Shown one piece after another: positions 9,344-17,363 of a stretch of DNA of 64,000 nt. The notes beneath the pieces were generated by a model that was given only the letters and a program-made list of their open reading frames with translations, was not told where the DNA came from and did not search any database. A program made the position numbers and the translations under genes. Source of the stretch: an uncultured Alphaproteobacteria bacterium (lineage in GTDB: Bacteria; Pseudomonadota; Alphaproteobacteria; Rhizobiales; Aestuariivirgaceae); the NCBI GenBank assembly GCA_945957365.1, contig CAMFKI010000012.1, forward strand, positions 34,985-98,984, in the 5' to 3' direction. How positions within the stretch are numbered: the first letter of the stretch is position 1; every line of letters starts with the position of its first letter.

Positions 9344-10391
9344 CCGGCCGTTCGGCGTCCATGAGTTGCGCCGCCGCCAGCGCAGCGTCATCGAGGCGCC
9401 CCAGGCGAATCAGGCTGGCGACTTTCAGGGCCATGGCATGGCTTCCGAATAGCGCCTCGTTGTAGGACAGGAGACCCGGCCTCAAAGCCTTCGGATCGAT
9501 CGCCAGCAAGTCCTCGGCAATCTGCAGTGCGGCATCCGGTGACCCGGCAGCAAGCTGGCGCTGGCCCAGCAGCAGGCGCAGGGCAGGATCCGCGGGCGAC
9601 AGTGCGAAGGCCTGCTCCAGGACGGCGTTCGGATCGCGCCCTGCCGCGAGGTCGGTCCGCGCCAGAAGATGATAGAGCATCGTCGCGTCGGCATTGGCCT
9701 TCGCCGAAGGGTTGCGCCCGGCGGCCTCGATGCCGCGCCAGGCGGCGTCGCGCGCCTCCTCAGTGCTGCCGCGCGCGGCAAGGATCTCCGCCAACTGATG
9801 CCAGTAGAAGACGCGCTCGGGCCAGGTTCGGCAGCACGCGCGAAGGAGGGGCAGATCGCGCGCGTGCTTTCGCGACTGGTCGCCCTCATAGCCGAGATGC
9901 TCGATCAGCACGCCGGCATCGCCGATCGCAAAGCCCTCGCGGCGCGCCAGCTTCTCGATCGACGGCATCACCGTCTCGTGGATGCTGCCCTCGAACCGGA
10001 TTTCGGGATGCCGCCGGAACAGGCGCGTCAGCAGGTAAGGCGTATGTCCCGGTCGCGGGCGGAGCCGGACGTCGGCAGCAATCCAGCCGGTTTCCAGTCT
10101 CTGCCTGAGGGCTCCCGGCGCAAGCGGCTCGAGACGCTCGTCGGCATCGATGTAGAGTATCCAGTCGCCGCTGCACGCAGCGAGGCAGGCATTGCGGGCC
10201 GCGGAGAAATCATTGTTCCAGAGGAGGTGCCGGACCACGGCGCCGTGGGCCGTGGCGATCTGCACCGTGTCGTCATCGGAGCCGGTGTCGACGAGAATGA
10301 TTTCGTCAACCTGTCCCGCCAGCGACGCCAGGCATTCGCCCAGCATCGCGGCCTCATTCCTGACGATCAGGCTGGCCGACAGCGTCACCAC
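9327..10391 (-). CDS. GT2 glycosyltransferase with C-terminal TPR region
   Basis: A 354-residue protein that begins with a typical short GT-A domain: 'LSASLIVRNEAAMLGECLASL', 'DEIILVDTGSDDDT', and 'WILYIDADE' as the metal-binding site. From about residue 190 it is helical with TPR-like pairs ('VFYWHQLAEILAARGSTEEARDAAWRG'). This architecture is common in glycan and peptide glycosylation loci. The start is GTG at 10391 (a second GTG follows). Its 3' end overlaps the large fusion gene by 17 bp in convergent orientation. It is followed, on its upstream side, by a 49-residue peptide gene on the same strand. Confidence 0.88.
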   Translation of the reverse strand: MVTLSASLIVRNEAAMLGECLASLAGQVDEIILVDTGSDDDTVQIATAHGAVVRHLLWNNDFSAARNACLAACSGDWILYIDADERLEPLAPGALRQRLETGWIAADVRLRPRPGHTPYLLTRLFRRHPEIRFEGSIHETVMPSIEKLARREGFAIGDAGVLIEHLGYEGDQSRKHARDLPLLRACCRTWPERVFYWHQLAEILAARGSTEEARDAAWRGIEAAGRNPSAKANADATMLYHLLARTDLAAGRDPNAVLEQAFALSPADPALRLLLGQRQLAAGSPDAALQIAEDLLAIDPKALRPGLLSYNEALFGSHAMALKVASLIRLGRLDDAALAAAQLMDAERPVKPPG

Positions 10392-10466
10392 CGCAACGTG
10401 CCGCGGCTCGTCGCAAATCCGGCGCCGGACGACTGACTGTGCCTGACCGGGAAGTGCTCTCTGTGC

Positions 10467-10616
10467 CTACATGTTCCCTGCATAGAGGACGGCTCCGCCG
10501 CGTCCGTACTCTTCAATCCGAAACGACTGCATGGCGGGCAGCTTGTAGCCGCCTTTCGCGATCTGCGCGGCGATGGCAGCCTTCACGTTGGGGGGCAGGT
10601 CGATTTTCTGAAGCAT
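10467..10616 (-). CDS. 49-residue peptide, candidate RiPP precursor or small regulatory protein
   Basis: An ATG-initiated frame encodes 49 residues beginning MLQKIDLPPNVKAAIAAQIA and ending in a Gly-rich, aromatic tail that contains 'RGGAVLYAGNM'. A GAGAG ribosome binding site lies about 9 nt upstream. The frame starts 28 bp after the stop of the outer-membrane barrel gene on the same strand, so the two may be co-transcribed. The first half looks like a helical leader and the tail like a short core. A PqqD-like RRE protein and an ATP-grasp enzyme are encoded 0.9-4 kb away. I recognise no named family; the RiPP idea is inference. Confidence 0.55.
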   Translation of the reverse strand: MLQKIDLPPNVKAAIAAQIAKGGYKLPAMQSFRIEEYGRGGAVLYAGNM

Positions 10617-10644
10617 TACTAGACTCTCGATTGTGCAATGTTGA

Positions 10645-11340
10645 TCAGAAACGCCACTGCAATGTCGCCCGCAACAACTGTGTATTGAGTTTCAGGTCTC
10701 CCTGCGCATGACCGTGGTCATTGGAGAAGTCGTAAGACTGCTTGCCCAGGTCGACGTAGAGGTATTCAAGCCCGATCGTGACGGGTTCGGATATCCGGTA
10801 TTCCACGCCGCCACCCAGGGCCCAGCCGACTTGGGTTTGCGCGTCGCTGCCATGGAACAGCGGCGAGCGCACCGACACATCGACCCCGCCGAAGGCCAGA
10901 CCTCCGGTCGCGTATATCAGGAAGTCGTCATTGAGCTTGTAGCCAGCCTTCAGGCGGGCTGTCGCCAGCCAGTTGAGGTCGACGTTCATGTCGGCCTGTG
11001 ACGTCGCACAGGAAATGCCCGAAGGATGGATGCAGCCGCCGCCGCTGATGCCGGACCATGACCAGTCGCCGACGATCCCGGCAACGATCCCGTTGCCGAA
11101 ATCATAGTCGTAGCCCGCCATGCCACCGATCATCCCGCCGTGGAGGTCGGCGTTGCCGTCTTCGGAGACGTCCTGCACGATGGCGCTCAGCTCGGAGTGA
11201 CCCCAGCCATAGCCACCCGTGATGCCGGCATGAAAGCCGGTCCACGACGACTTGTAGGCAACCGACTGGCCCGCCTCAGCCTCACCCGACGCGAAAAGCA
11301 ATGCGGTGATACTCAGCCCGGCGAGAATCTTAAGTCTCAT
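10645..11340 (-). CDS. outer-membrane beta-barrel protein (Omp25/RopB-like porin family)
   Basis: The 231-residue precursor has a clear signal peptide ('MRLKILAGLSITALLFASGEAEAG', about 22-24 residues), then 'WTGFHAGITGGYGWG' typical of the first strand. Alternating strands follow, including 'GGMIGGMAGYDYDFG' and 'GWALGGGVEYRI'. It ends in 'TLQWRF', the terminal-Phe signal for BAM-dependent insertion. The start at 11340 is preferred over one 48 bp upstream because the signal peptide begins there and GGGGA precedes it. This family gives abundant outer-membrane barrels in Rhizobiales. A 49-residue peptide gene follows 28 bp downstream. Confidence 0.9.
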   Translation of the reverse strand: MRLKILAGLSITALLFASGEAEAGQSVAYKSSWTGFHAGITGGYGWGHSELSAIVQDVSEDGNADLHGGMIGGMAGYDYDFGNGIVAGIVGDWSWSGISGGGCIHPSGISCATSQADMNVDLNWLATARLKAGYKLNDDFLIYATGGLAFGGVDVSVRSPLFHGSDAQTQVGWALGGGVEYRISEPVTIGLEYLYVDLGKQSYDFSNDHGHAQGDLKLNTQLLRATLQWRF

Positions 11341-11493
11341 TCGTCCCCACGTCCCCATCCGGCAATTCATCCGGACGTTGTCCTGCAAATCCGGCGAGGT
11401 TCGTAACTCGGCCTCACCTTTGACGAACTTATGTCACAATTGAAAAACTTTGTAAATTACTTTAGTTACAACCGAAGTTATCAATAGAGGCCC

Positions 11494-11799
11494 GTGGTGG
11501 TCAGCAAAATTACTTACAAGTCGACTTACCAACAGGCAGAAGGCGTAAAGTTCGCCGAAGTGCCGCACGGACTCGTTGTGTATTCGCGCGAGGACGACTT
11601 GCATTATCTCAACCACACGGCGGGAGCGGCGTTCCTGCTCTGTGCGAAGCCCATGACAGCGCGCGACATCGCCCGAATCCTCGCCGAGGAATTCCAGCTC
11701 GCGGACATTCCGCTCCACGAAATTGAAAAATGCCTTTCAGATTTGGCCGACAAGAAAATGGTGGTCGTGTCGCCTCCAAAGCCTCGCAGCCCTGCCTGA
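11494..11799 (+). CDS. PqqD-like protein (RiPP recognition element)
   Basis: A 101-residue protein starting at GTG, with AGAGG upstream. The sequence fits the PqqD fold: beta strands 'FAEVPHGLVVYSREDDLHYLNHTAGAAFLL', then a winged-helix-like part 'MTARDIARILAEEFQLADIPLHEIEKCLSDLADKKMVVV'. PqqD domains bind leader peptides for RiPP-modifying enzymes. No radical-SAM PqqE partner is present. The nearest candidates are a 49-residue peptide gene (10467-10616), an ATP-grasp gene (13927-14874) and sulfo/glycosyltransferases. The gene lies in AT-rich flanks bearing a repeated TTCGTAA motif. Confidence 0.85.
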   Translation: MVVSKITYKSTYQQAEGVKFAEVPHGLVVYSREDDLHYLNHTAGAAFLLCAKPMTARDIARILAEEFQLADIPLHEIEKCLSDLADKKMVVVSPPKPRSPA

Positions 11800-11881
11800 G
11801 CCGCGCGCATCTTCTTCCCGTCAGGCGCAATTTCTGTCACAACGGAGTTCGTAAGTTCGTCTCCAGAAGTGCGGCCGCCAC

Positions 11882-13906
11882 ATGAGTTCCGAGAGCCTGT
11901 CACCAACAAATCTAGAAAGCGTCGCGGATGGGCTGTCCGTCGTCAAAAGGTTCCACGACGACTACTGGCATCTGGTGCGCAGCGTGGAAGACAGCATCAA
12001 TCACCAGAAATTCGCCCAGGCCGATCTCGTGCTCTGCACGCTCGGGCCCATCCTCGGTTCGGCCTATCATTTTCGCCAGCAGTCGGCGCGCCTTGCCGTT
12101 GCCCGCGGCCAGTGGGCCGCCGCGGCGGGGATCTGCGAGCAGCTTCTGCAGGTCAACGCGGATGATCCGATCACGGTCGGTCTGCTGCTGTCGGCCTGGG
12201 CCGAGATGGGCGAATTCCAAAAGGCGCTCGCACGCGTCGCTTCGGGACCGCCGCAATTGCTCACCGCCGACTGGGCGCTGGAGCGGCTGTTCGCCGCCCT
12301 GAACAGCCAGGACAAGACCGGCCTCGAGCTGGCGGCAGCCCTGCGGTGCGCCGCACAATTGCCCGGGCGCGGCAAGCTTTGGACGGCACGCATGCGCCGT
12401 CTTGCCGGTGATTACGCCGAGGCCGAAAAGCTGCTTGTTCCCCTGGCCCGCTCCCGCGCGGCGCCGCCCGAGGCCCACCACGAACTGGCCCTCGCCCGGC
12501 TTCACCTGCCGACCTGGCACCAACACATCGACGACTACAAGGCGATGATCGCAGCGCCAGAGACGCCCCCTGCGATCACGGCGCAGCTGCAGCGGGCTGT
12601 CAGTCTTCACGGCATCCTCAGCTCGGCTTATCGGCGTGGCGGCCGGTGCGCGCCGGACTTTCGCCTGCCTGACAGCTTCCTCGAAGTGGTCTTCGAGACG
12701 GCGCGCAACCCGATGTACGCGCCGGAGGAGGCGAGAGTGGCTCTCGTCGGCGCCACCATGGCGGCCGGCGGCGCCGAGCGGGTTCTCGGCAGTGCCTTCG
12801 TGGGCCTGCGCTCCAGCGGAACCTTCAATGCCGAGATGTGGCTCTACTCCCGCGACGCGGCGCTCAACCATGACTTCTTCCTGCGCGAAATGGACATCGA
12901 CCGGCAGCACCCCGAATCTTGCCTCGAGCTTCGCTTCGATGCCGCCCCCGAACCCTTCGCCTTCCTGCCCCCGGGCCCCGCCCACAACGCCCGCGCCGTA
13001 CATGCCATGATCCTGCAACGCCGGCCGGCCGTGCTGCACGCCTGGCAGGACACCACAAATCTCGAATGCGCCTTCGCGGGCGTGTTGGCGGGCGTGCCGA
13101 AGATCATTCTCCACCCCCACAACATGCGCCCCGAACTCGTCCACAAGGCGCCGATCGCCGCAAGCTTGCGGCGCGGCTACCTCGCGCTGCTGCAACGCGA
13201 CGACGTGCACATGGTCTTCGTATCCGAGGCTTCGGAGCGGGACTATCTCGACTGGCTCGGCCATTCGGACAGGAGCCGATGCCACGTCGTCTACAACGGC
13301 TTCGAGCTGCCACGGAAGCTGTCACCCGAGGCACGGCGCAGGGCACGCAGGGAGCTGCGCCGCGAACTGGGCATCGCCGAGGCCGCGACGGTCGTTGGCG
13401 GCGTCTTCCGGTTCCACAAGGTGAAGCGTCCGAAACTGTGGCTCGACACCGCCCGGGCGGTGCTTCGCCAGCGGCCGAACGTCGTGTTCGTCATCTTCGG
13501 CGACGGGCCGGAATTCGAGGATGCGCGCAAGCACGCCGAAAAGCTGGGCATATCCAGGAACGTGAAATTCGCGGGCCGGGTGACCGCCGCCGACGAGAAG
13601 ATTATCGCCTTCGACCTCCTTCTGCACACCAGCGAAACCGAGGGGCTGCCGACGGTGCTCATCGAAGCACAGGCGGTCGGCGTTCCGGTTGTCGCATTCG
13701 GCACGGGCGGGGTGGCCGAGTGCGTGCATCCCGATTTTTCGATCGTCTGCAAGGGCGATGGGGTAGAGGAAATATCTGCAGCGGTGCTCAAGATGATGAA
13801 GCACCCGCCGGAGCCGAAGATAGCCGCCGCGGCGTCACGCGACATCCGTCGGCGTTTCTCGCGGGAGACCATGGTTGCCCGCCTCGAGGACATCTATCGC
13901 CTTTGA
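11882..13906 (+). CDS. TPR - GT4 family glycosyltransferase
   Basis: The 674-residue protein has an N-terminal helical TPR-like region (about residues 20-250) and then a GT-B glycosyltransferase of the GT4 group. It shows 'VALVGATMAAGGAERVLGSA' at the N-lobe (about residue 285) and 'VGGVFRFHKVKRPKLWLDTA' at the C-lobe start. 'ETEGLPTVLIEAQAVGVPVVAFGTGG' near residue 585 is the E-x7-E donor-binding motif. It would transfer a sugar retaining the anomeric configuration, on the cytoplasmic side. It is 82 bp downstream of the PqqD-like gene on the same strand and converges on the ATP-grasp gene. Confidence 0.9.
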   Translation: MSSESLSPTNLESVADGLSVVKRFHDDYWHLVRSVEDSINHQKFAQADLVLCTLGPILGSAYHFRQQSARLAVARGQWAAAAGICEQLLQVNADDPITVGLLLSAWAEMGEFQKALARVASGPPQLLTADWALERLFAALNSQDKTGLELAAALRCAAQLPGRGKLWTARMRRLAGDYAEAEKLLVPLARSRAAPPEAHHELALARLHLPTWHQHIDDYKAMIAAPETPPAITAQLQRAVSLHGILSSAYRRGGRCAPDFRLPDSFLEVVFETARNPMYAPEEARVALVGATMAAGGAERVLGSAFVGLRSSGTFNAEMWLYSRDAALNHDFFLREMDIDRQHPESCLELRFDAAPEPFAFLPPGPAHNARAVHAMILQRRPAVLHAWQDTTNLECAFAGVLAGVPKIILHPHNMRPELVHKAPIAASLRRGYLALLQRDDVHMVFVSEASERDYLDWLGHSDRSRCHVVYNGFELPRKLSPEARRRARRELRRELGIAEAATVVGGVFRFHKVKRPKLWLDTARAVLRQRPNVVFVIFGDGPEFEDARKHAEKLGISRNVKFAGRVTAADEKIIAFDLLLHTSETEGLPTVLIEAQAVGVPVVAFGTGGVAECVHPDFSIVCKGDGVEEISAAVLKMMKHPPEPKIAAAASRDIRRRFSRETMVARLEDIYRL

Positions 13907-13926
13907 TCGAAGGCTGCCGTGCCGGC

Positions 13927-14874
13927 CTAGCCGGCGCAGCGCCTGGTGGTCGCCGCCAGCACCTCTGCGGCGCGCTGGTAGGGATTGAACATGCGCACAT
14001 ATTTTGCCGTGCGCTCCGTGCTGCGCCACGGCGCGGTGCGGGGCGATGACAGGTGCCACACATTGCCGCCGGCATTGACCTCGATCACATAGAGCCGCCC
14101 GTCCCGCGCATCTCGAAGGATGTCGAGTCCGAGCAGCGGATAGGTCGGAAAGACCGCGGCGGCCTGCCGGGCGAAGGCCATCACATCGGCATCCTCGCTC
14201 GGGTTCGGCACCGTCCGGCCGCGCGGCGGCTCGGGGATCACGGCTGCAAGGTCACAGTCGGGCGCCTCGAGGTCGGGGTGCTGCTCGGGCGCCGTGGCGG
14301 TGTTCTGGTAGATCGTCTCGCCGAACAGGGTGAGGTTGCGGAACACCGAGAAGTGCCGCCCCGAGTCGATGAATTGCTGCACGAGGTATCTCGCCGGGCC
14401 GGCGCTCGTGGCTTCGGGGGCCGAAGCGGGATCGAATGCCGCGGTGCGCACGAGGCGCAGTCCCCTGCCGGTCGAAGTCTGCTCGAGTTCGGCCGGCTTG
14501 AGGATGAGGAGGGACCCCCATTCGGCCGGATCGAGCTGCAAGCCCGCTTCGAGCAGGGCCGTCCGCGGCGTCGGGACACCCGCATCGGACAGCGCACGGT
14601 ATTGTTCGATCTTGGGGATCGCGCGGTTGGCGAAGATGGGACCGCGGCGCGGCTTCAACTTGCCGGTCGGGCCGAAACTCACGGTCAGAACCGGGCCTTT
14701 CCAGATCCGGTCGTCGAGAAGCGCGAGGTTGTCGCCGCTGCCCACCATGAAGACATCGAGATCCGACGCGATCCTGCGAATCATATCGGCGATCGAAGCG
14801 AGGTCGCGCGTGTCGATGTAAAAGGGTTGCGCCACCAGGATCAGCGTGCGTCTGACCGGATACAGGATCGGCAT
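13927..14874 (-). CDS. ATP-grasp family protein (RimK/glutathione-synthetase-like)
   Basis: A 315-residue protein with the ATP-grasp order: an N-terminal preATP domain ('LILVAQPFYIDTRDLASIADMIRRI'), the A-domain lysine in 'GSLLILKPAELEQTSTGRGL', then 'YLVQQFIDSGRHFSVFRNLTL'. A metal-binding C-terminal strand 'PLLGLDILRDARDGRLYVIEVNAGGN' carries the usual D...E-x-N residues. These enzymes join a carboxylate to an amine, thiol or hydroxyl via an acyl-phosphate. It could act on the nearby peptide, on an amino acid, or on a glycan. It converges on the GT4 gene with 20 bp between stops. Confidence 0.82.
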   Translation of the reverse strand: MPILYPVRRTLILVAQPFYIDTRDLASIADMIRRIASDLDVFMVGSGDNLALLDDRIWKGPVLTVSFGPTGKLKPRRGPIFANRAIPKIEQYRALSDAGVPTPRTALLEAGLQLDPAEWGSLLILKPAELEQTSTGRGLRLVRTAAFDPASAPEATSAGPARYLVQQFIDSGRHFSVFRNLTLFGETIYQNTATAPEQHPDLEAPDCDLAAVIPEPPRGRTVPNPSEDADVMAFARQAAAVFPTYPLLGLDILRDARDGRLYVIEVNAGGNVWHLSSPRTAPWRSTERTAKYVRMFNPYQRAAEVLAATTRRCAG

Positions 14875-15039
14875 CGGATGTGTAACCTATAGTTGACGTT
14901 TTGCCGCCGCCCAACGCCACGGGCACAGCTATGCAAGTCTATGAATTCTCGCATAAAGAGAGCCAAATTTCGACTCGTATCGCGCCAGAAATGCTATTGC
15001 GGTCGAAATTGCGGCCTTGATCCCGAAGGAACCTTTCCC

Positions 15040-16566
15040 ATGCCGATCGTCAGCTATTCCGCCGAGCAGGCTTTTGCGAACCGCCGGCAGAACAGTTGCG
15101 CTTCATGGCCGCAGCGCGGACTGAACAATCGCATCGAACCGATCGCCCGTCTCAAGGCCGATGCGCCCTTCACGCTGGAACCGGGCTCGTCGGTCTTCAC
15201 CGTCGGATCCTGCTTTGCCCGCAACGTCGAAGCATACCTGATGAGCGCCAAATTCCGGGTGCCCGTACTGGAACTCATGGACAGTCCGGTGTTCACGGGA
15301 GTTCCCCGTGACACGATCAACAATTATTCCGCACCCTCCATCTTCAACGAATTCTACTGGGCCCTGGAGAAGGACGCGGCCTTCGACCCCGATGTGCACT
15401 GCTTCGAAGCACCGGGCGGCTACATCGACCTTCATCTCGGCGAACTGCAGAAGGCGCTGCCGCTTGATGTCGTGAAGGAAAGGCGGAAAGCGGTAAGCCA
15501 TACTTACCGCGCTGCCATGGCGTGTGACGCCATCATCATCACCCTGGGCCTCAGTGAGGTGTGGTTCGACACGCATTCCGGGTTCTATGTCAACCACGCG
15601 CCGCTTCCGAACATCACCCGTCTTGCGCCGGGCCGCTTCGAACTCCATGTCCTGTCCTACGAGGAGGTCAGGTCCTACCTCACCCGTGCCATCGACCTCA
15701 TCGTCAAGCATAGCAACAAGCCACCGCGGATCATCCTGACGGTTTCGCCGGTTCCGCTGATGACGACGTTCCGCGACAAGGACGTGGCCGTGGCGAATTC
15801 CTATTCGAAGGCGGTTCTCCGCGCCGTGTCGGAAGAGATCATCAGCCGCTACGACTTCGTTTCCTATTTTCCATCCTTCGAGTCCGTCGGTCTGTCGGAC
15901 CGCAACGTCGCGTGGATGACCGACCAGGTGCACCCCACCAAGGCCGTCGTTGCAGTGCAGGTCGCCCGCATGCTCAAGGCCTATGCACCGCACGTGAACC
16001 TCGACGAGATCGATGGTCTCGATGCCGGGGCGGTGATCGAGAAAGCGAACTCCCCGATGACTCCCCTGGAAGCACAGCTGTTCTTCCAGGAGCATTTCGA
16101 CCGGCATGGCGACAACCCGTCGTTCCTCGTTCCCTATATCCGCTTCCTGTTTGCAGGCAATGAACCGCTCATGGCATCGGTTCTTGCGGACCGGCTGGAA
16201 GGGCGCACGGTCGAGGAGCGGATCGTGAAGGCAAAGGGTCTGCGCTTGACCAGCAGGCCCGCGGAAGCCTTGCAGCTGGTGGAATCGCTGCTGACCACGG
16301 AACAGCGCTCCAGCGATCTCTGGGAAGAGGTCGTCCTCGATTACGTTGCCCTGGGCGACCTCGAGAACGCGCTGCGGGTGGGCAGGGCCTGGTTCGCTCA
16401 GATGACGTATGACGCCACGGCGCGTCCGCGCGTCGCGCGGGCAATTGCGCGCATGGATCTGGCGCGCGCCCGCGAACTGGTGGCCGAGGCCCTGGCCCTT
16501 TCTCCCGAGAATTTCCTCGCCGCGGTCGTCAGCAAGGAACTGGATGCTCTGGCCGAGAGCGTGTAG
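15040..16566 (+). CDS. GSCFA domain protein
   Basis: A 508-residue protein containing 'SSVFTVGSCFARNVEAYL' near residue 50, the G-S-C-F-A signature that names this family, followed by a GDSL/SGNH-like body with 'IIITLGLSEVWFD' and 'WMTDQVHPTKAVV' (Asp-x-x-His block). The C-terminal 150 residues are helical, TPR-like. The start at 15040 has GAAGGA upstream and matches the family's beginning; an ATG at 14941 is possible but adds an atypical basic stretch. GSCFA proteins are often in glycan loci and may be acyl esterases or transferases. It is followed 17 bp later by a sulfotransferase-like gene. Confidence 0.85.
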   Translation: MPIVSYSAEQAFANRRQNSCASWPQRGLNNRIEPIARLKADAPFTLEPGSSVFTVGSCFARNVEAYLMSAKFRVPVLELMDSPVFTGVPRDTINNYSAPSIFNEFYWALEKDAAFDPDVHCFEAPGGYIDLHLGELQKALPLDVVKERRKAVSHTYRAAMACDAIIITLGLSEVWFDTHSGFYVNHAPLPNITRLAPGRFELHVLSYEEVRSYLTRAIDLIVKHSNKPPRIILTVSPVPLMTTFRDKDVAVANSYSKAVLRAVSEEIISRYDFVSYFPSFESVGLSDRNVAWMTDQVHPTKAVVAVQVARMLKAYAPHVNLDEIDGLDAGAVIEKANSPMTPLEAQLFFQEHFDRHGDNPSFLVPYIRFLFAGNEPLMASVLADRLEGRTVEERIVKAKGLRLTSRPAEALQLVESLLTTEQRSSDLWEEVVLDYVALGDLENALRVGRAWFAQMTYDATARPRVARAIARMDLARARELVAEALALSPENFLAAVVSKELDALAESV

Positions 16567-16582
16567 GCGGAAGGCAGAGAAC

Positions 16583-17332
16583 ATGTCCGGGCACGAGAGC
16601 AGCACGGCGGATGTCATCGACTGGGCGGTGCTCCTGATGCCCTGGGGTCGTGTGGGCAGCAATCTGTGTGTCGACATCCTGCTGCAATCGCAGAATGTGC
16701 GCCTCGAGAACGAGCCCCTCACCGTGATCAAGGCGAACCACCCTGATGCGTCCGACGAGCAATTGGCGGCCTGGCAGATGGACTGGCTGGAACGCAATGT
16801 CAGCCCCGCTCCGGATGGGCAGAGACTCATCGTCAAGGTCGCCGCGAATTCGATCGCCGATCCGTCTGCATTCACCCGCTTTCTGGTGGAGCGCAAGGCC
16901 CGCCTGATCATGATGGACCGGCGCAACGTGATGGCCACGGTGGTGTCGGCCTTGCGCGCCGAGGAATATGCGCGGCAGGAGGAACTCGCGACGGGCGTGG
17001 CGGCATGGTCGCTGGCGAAAGGCAAGACCGCCGACATCATGCCGGAAATCAGCGTGCGCGGGCTCAGGACGGGCGTGCGCAATGTGCTCTCTTCGCGCCG
17101 CATCTGCGACTCGATTACCTCCGTCATCGCGCCGCGCGCAACGATCTGGTATGAGGATCTGGCCGGCGACCTCGACGCGGAAGTTGCCCGCCTCACGGCC
17201 GCGGTCGGGCTCGAGCCCTTCCCCTATGAAGTCCGCTACGCCAAGTTCACGCCGATGGCGCTGCGCGAAGCCGTTGCCAATCCCGAACTCATCGACCAGG
17301 TCGCGGCGGAATTCGGCCTGCCGGTCGACTAG
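16583..17332 (+). CDS. sulfotransferase-like protein
   Basis: A 249-residue protein whose N-terminus 'VLLMPWGRVGSNLCVDILLQS' matches the PAPS phosphosulfate-binding loop of Stf0/LPS-type sulfotransferases (R-x-G-S). A later 'LIMMDRRNVMATVVSALRAEEYA' corresponds to the 3'-phosphate-binding segment (R...S) of the family. 'IWYEDLAGDLDAEVARLTAAVGL' is the usual C-terminal element. It lies 17 bp after the GSCFA gene and is probably co-transcribed. Likely acts on a cell-surface sugar; the acceptor is unknown. Confidence 0.78.
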   Translation: MSGHESSTADVIDWAVLLMPWGRVGSNLCVDILLQSQNVRLENEPLTVIKANHPDASDEQLAAWQMDWLERNVSPAPDGQRLIVKVAANSIADPSAFTRFLVERKARLIMMDRRNVMATVVSALRAEEYARQEELATGVAAWSLAKGKTADIMPEISVRGLRTGVRNVLSSRRICDSITSVIAPRATIWYEDLAGDLDAEVARLTAAVGLEPFPYEVRYAKFTPMALREAVANPELIDQVAAEFGLPVD

Positions 17333-17363
17333 CGGTCATCCGGGCAGGCGCCGTCCTGCCACT

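Noticed and set aside
15103..17196. 697-residue open frame on the minus strand
   Set aside because: It lies antisense to the GSCFA and sulfotransferase genes, which have clear domain motifs; long antisense frames are common at high GC.
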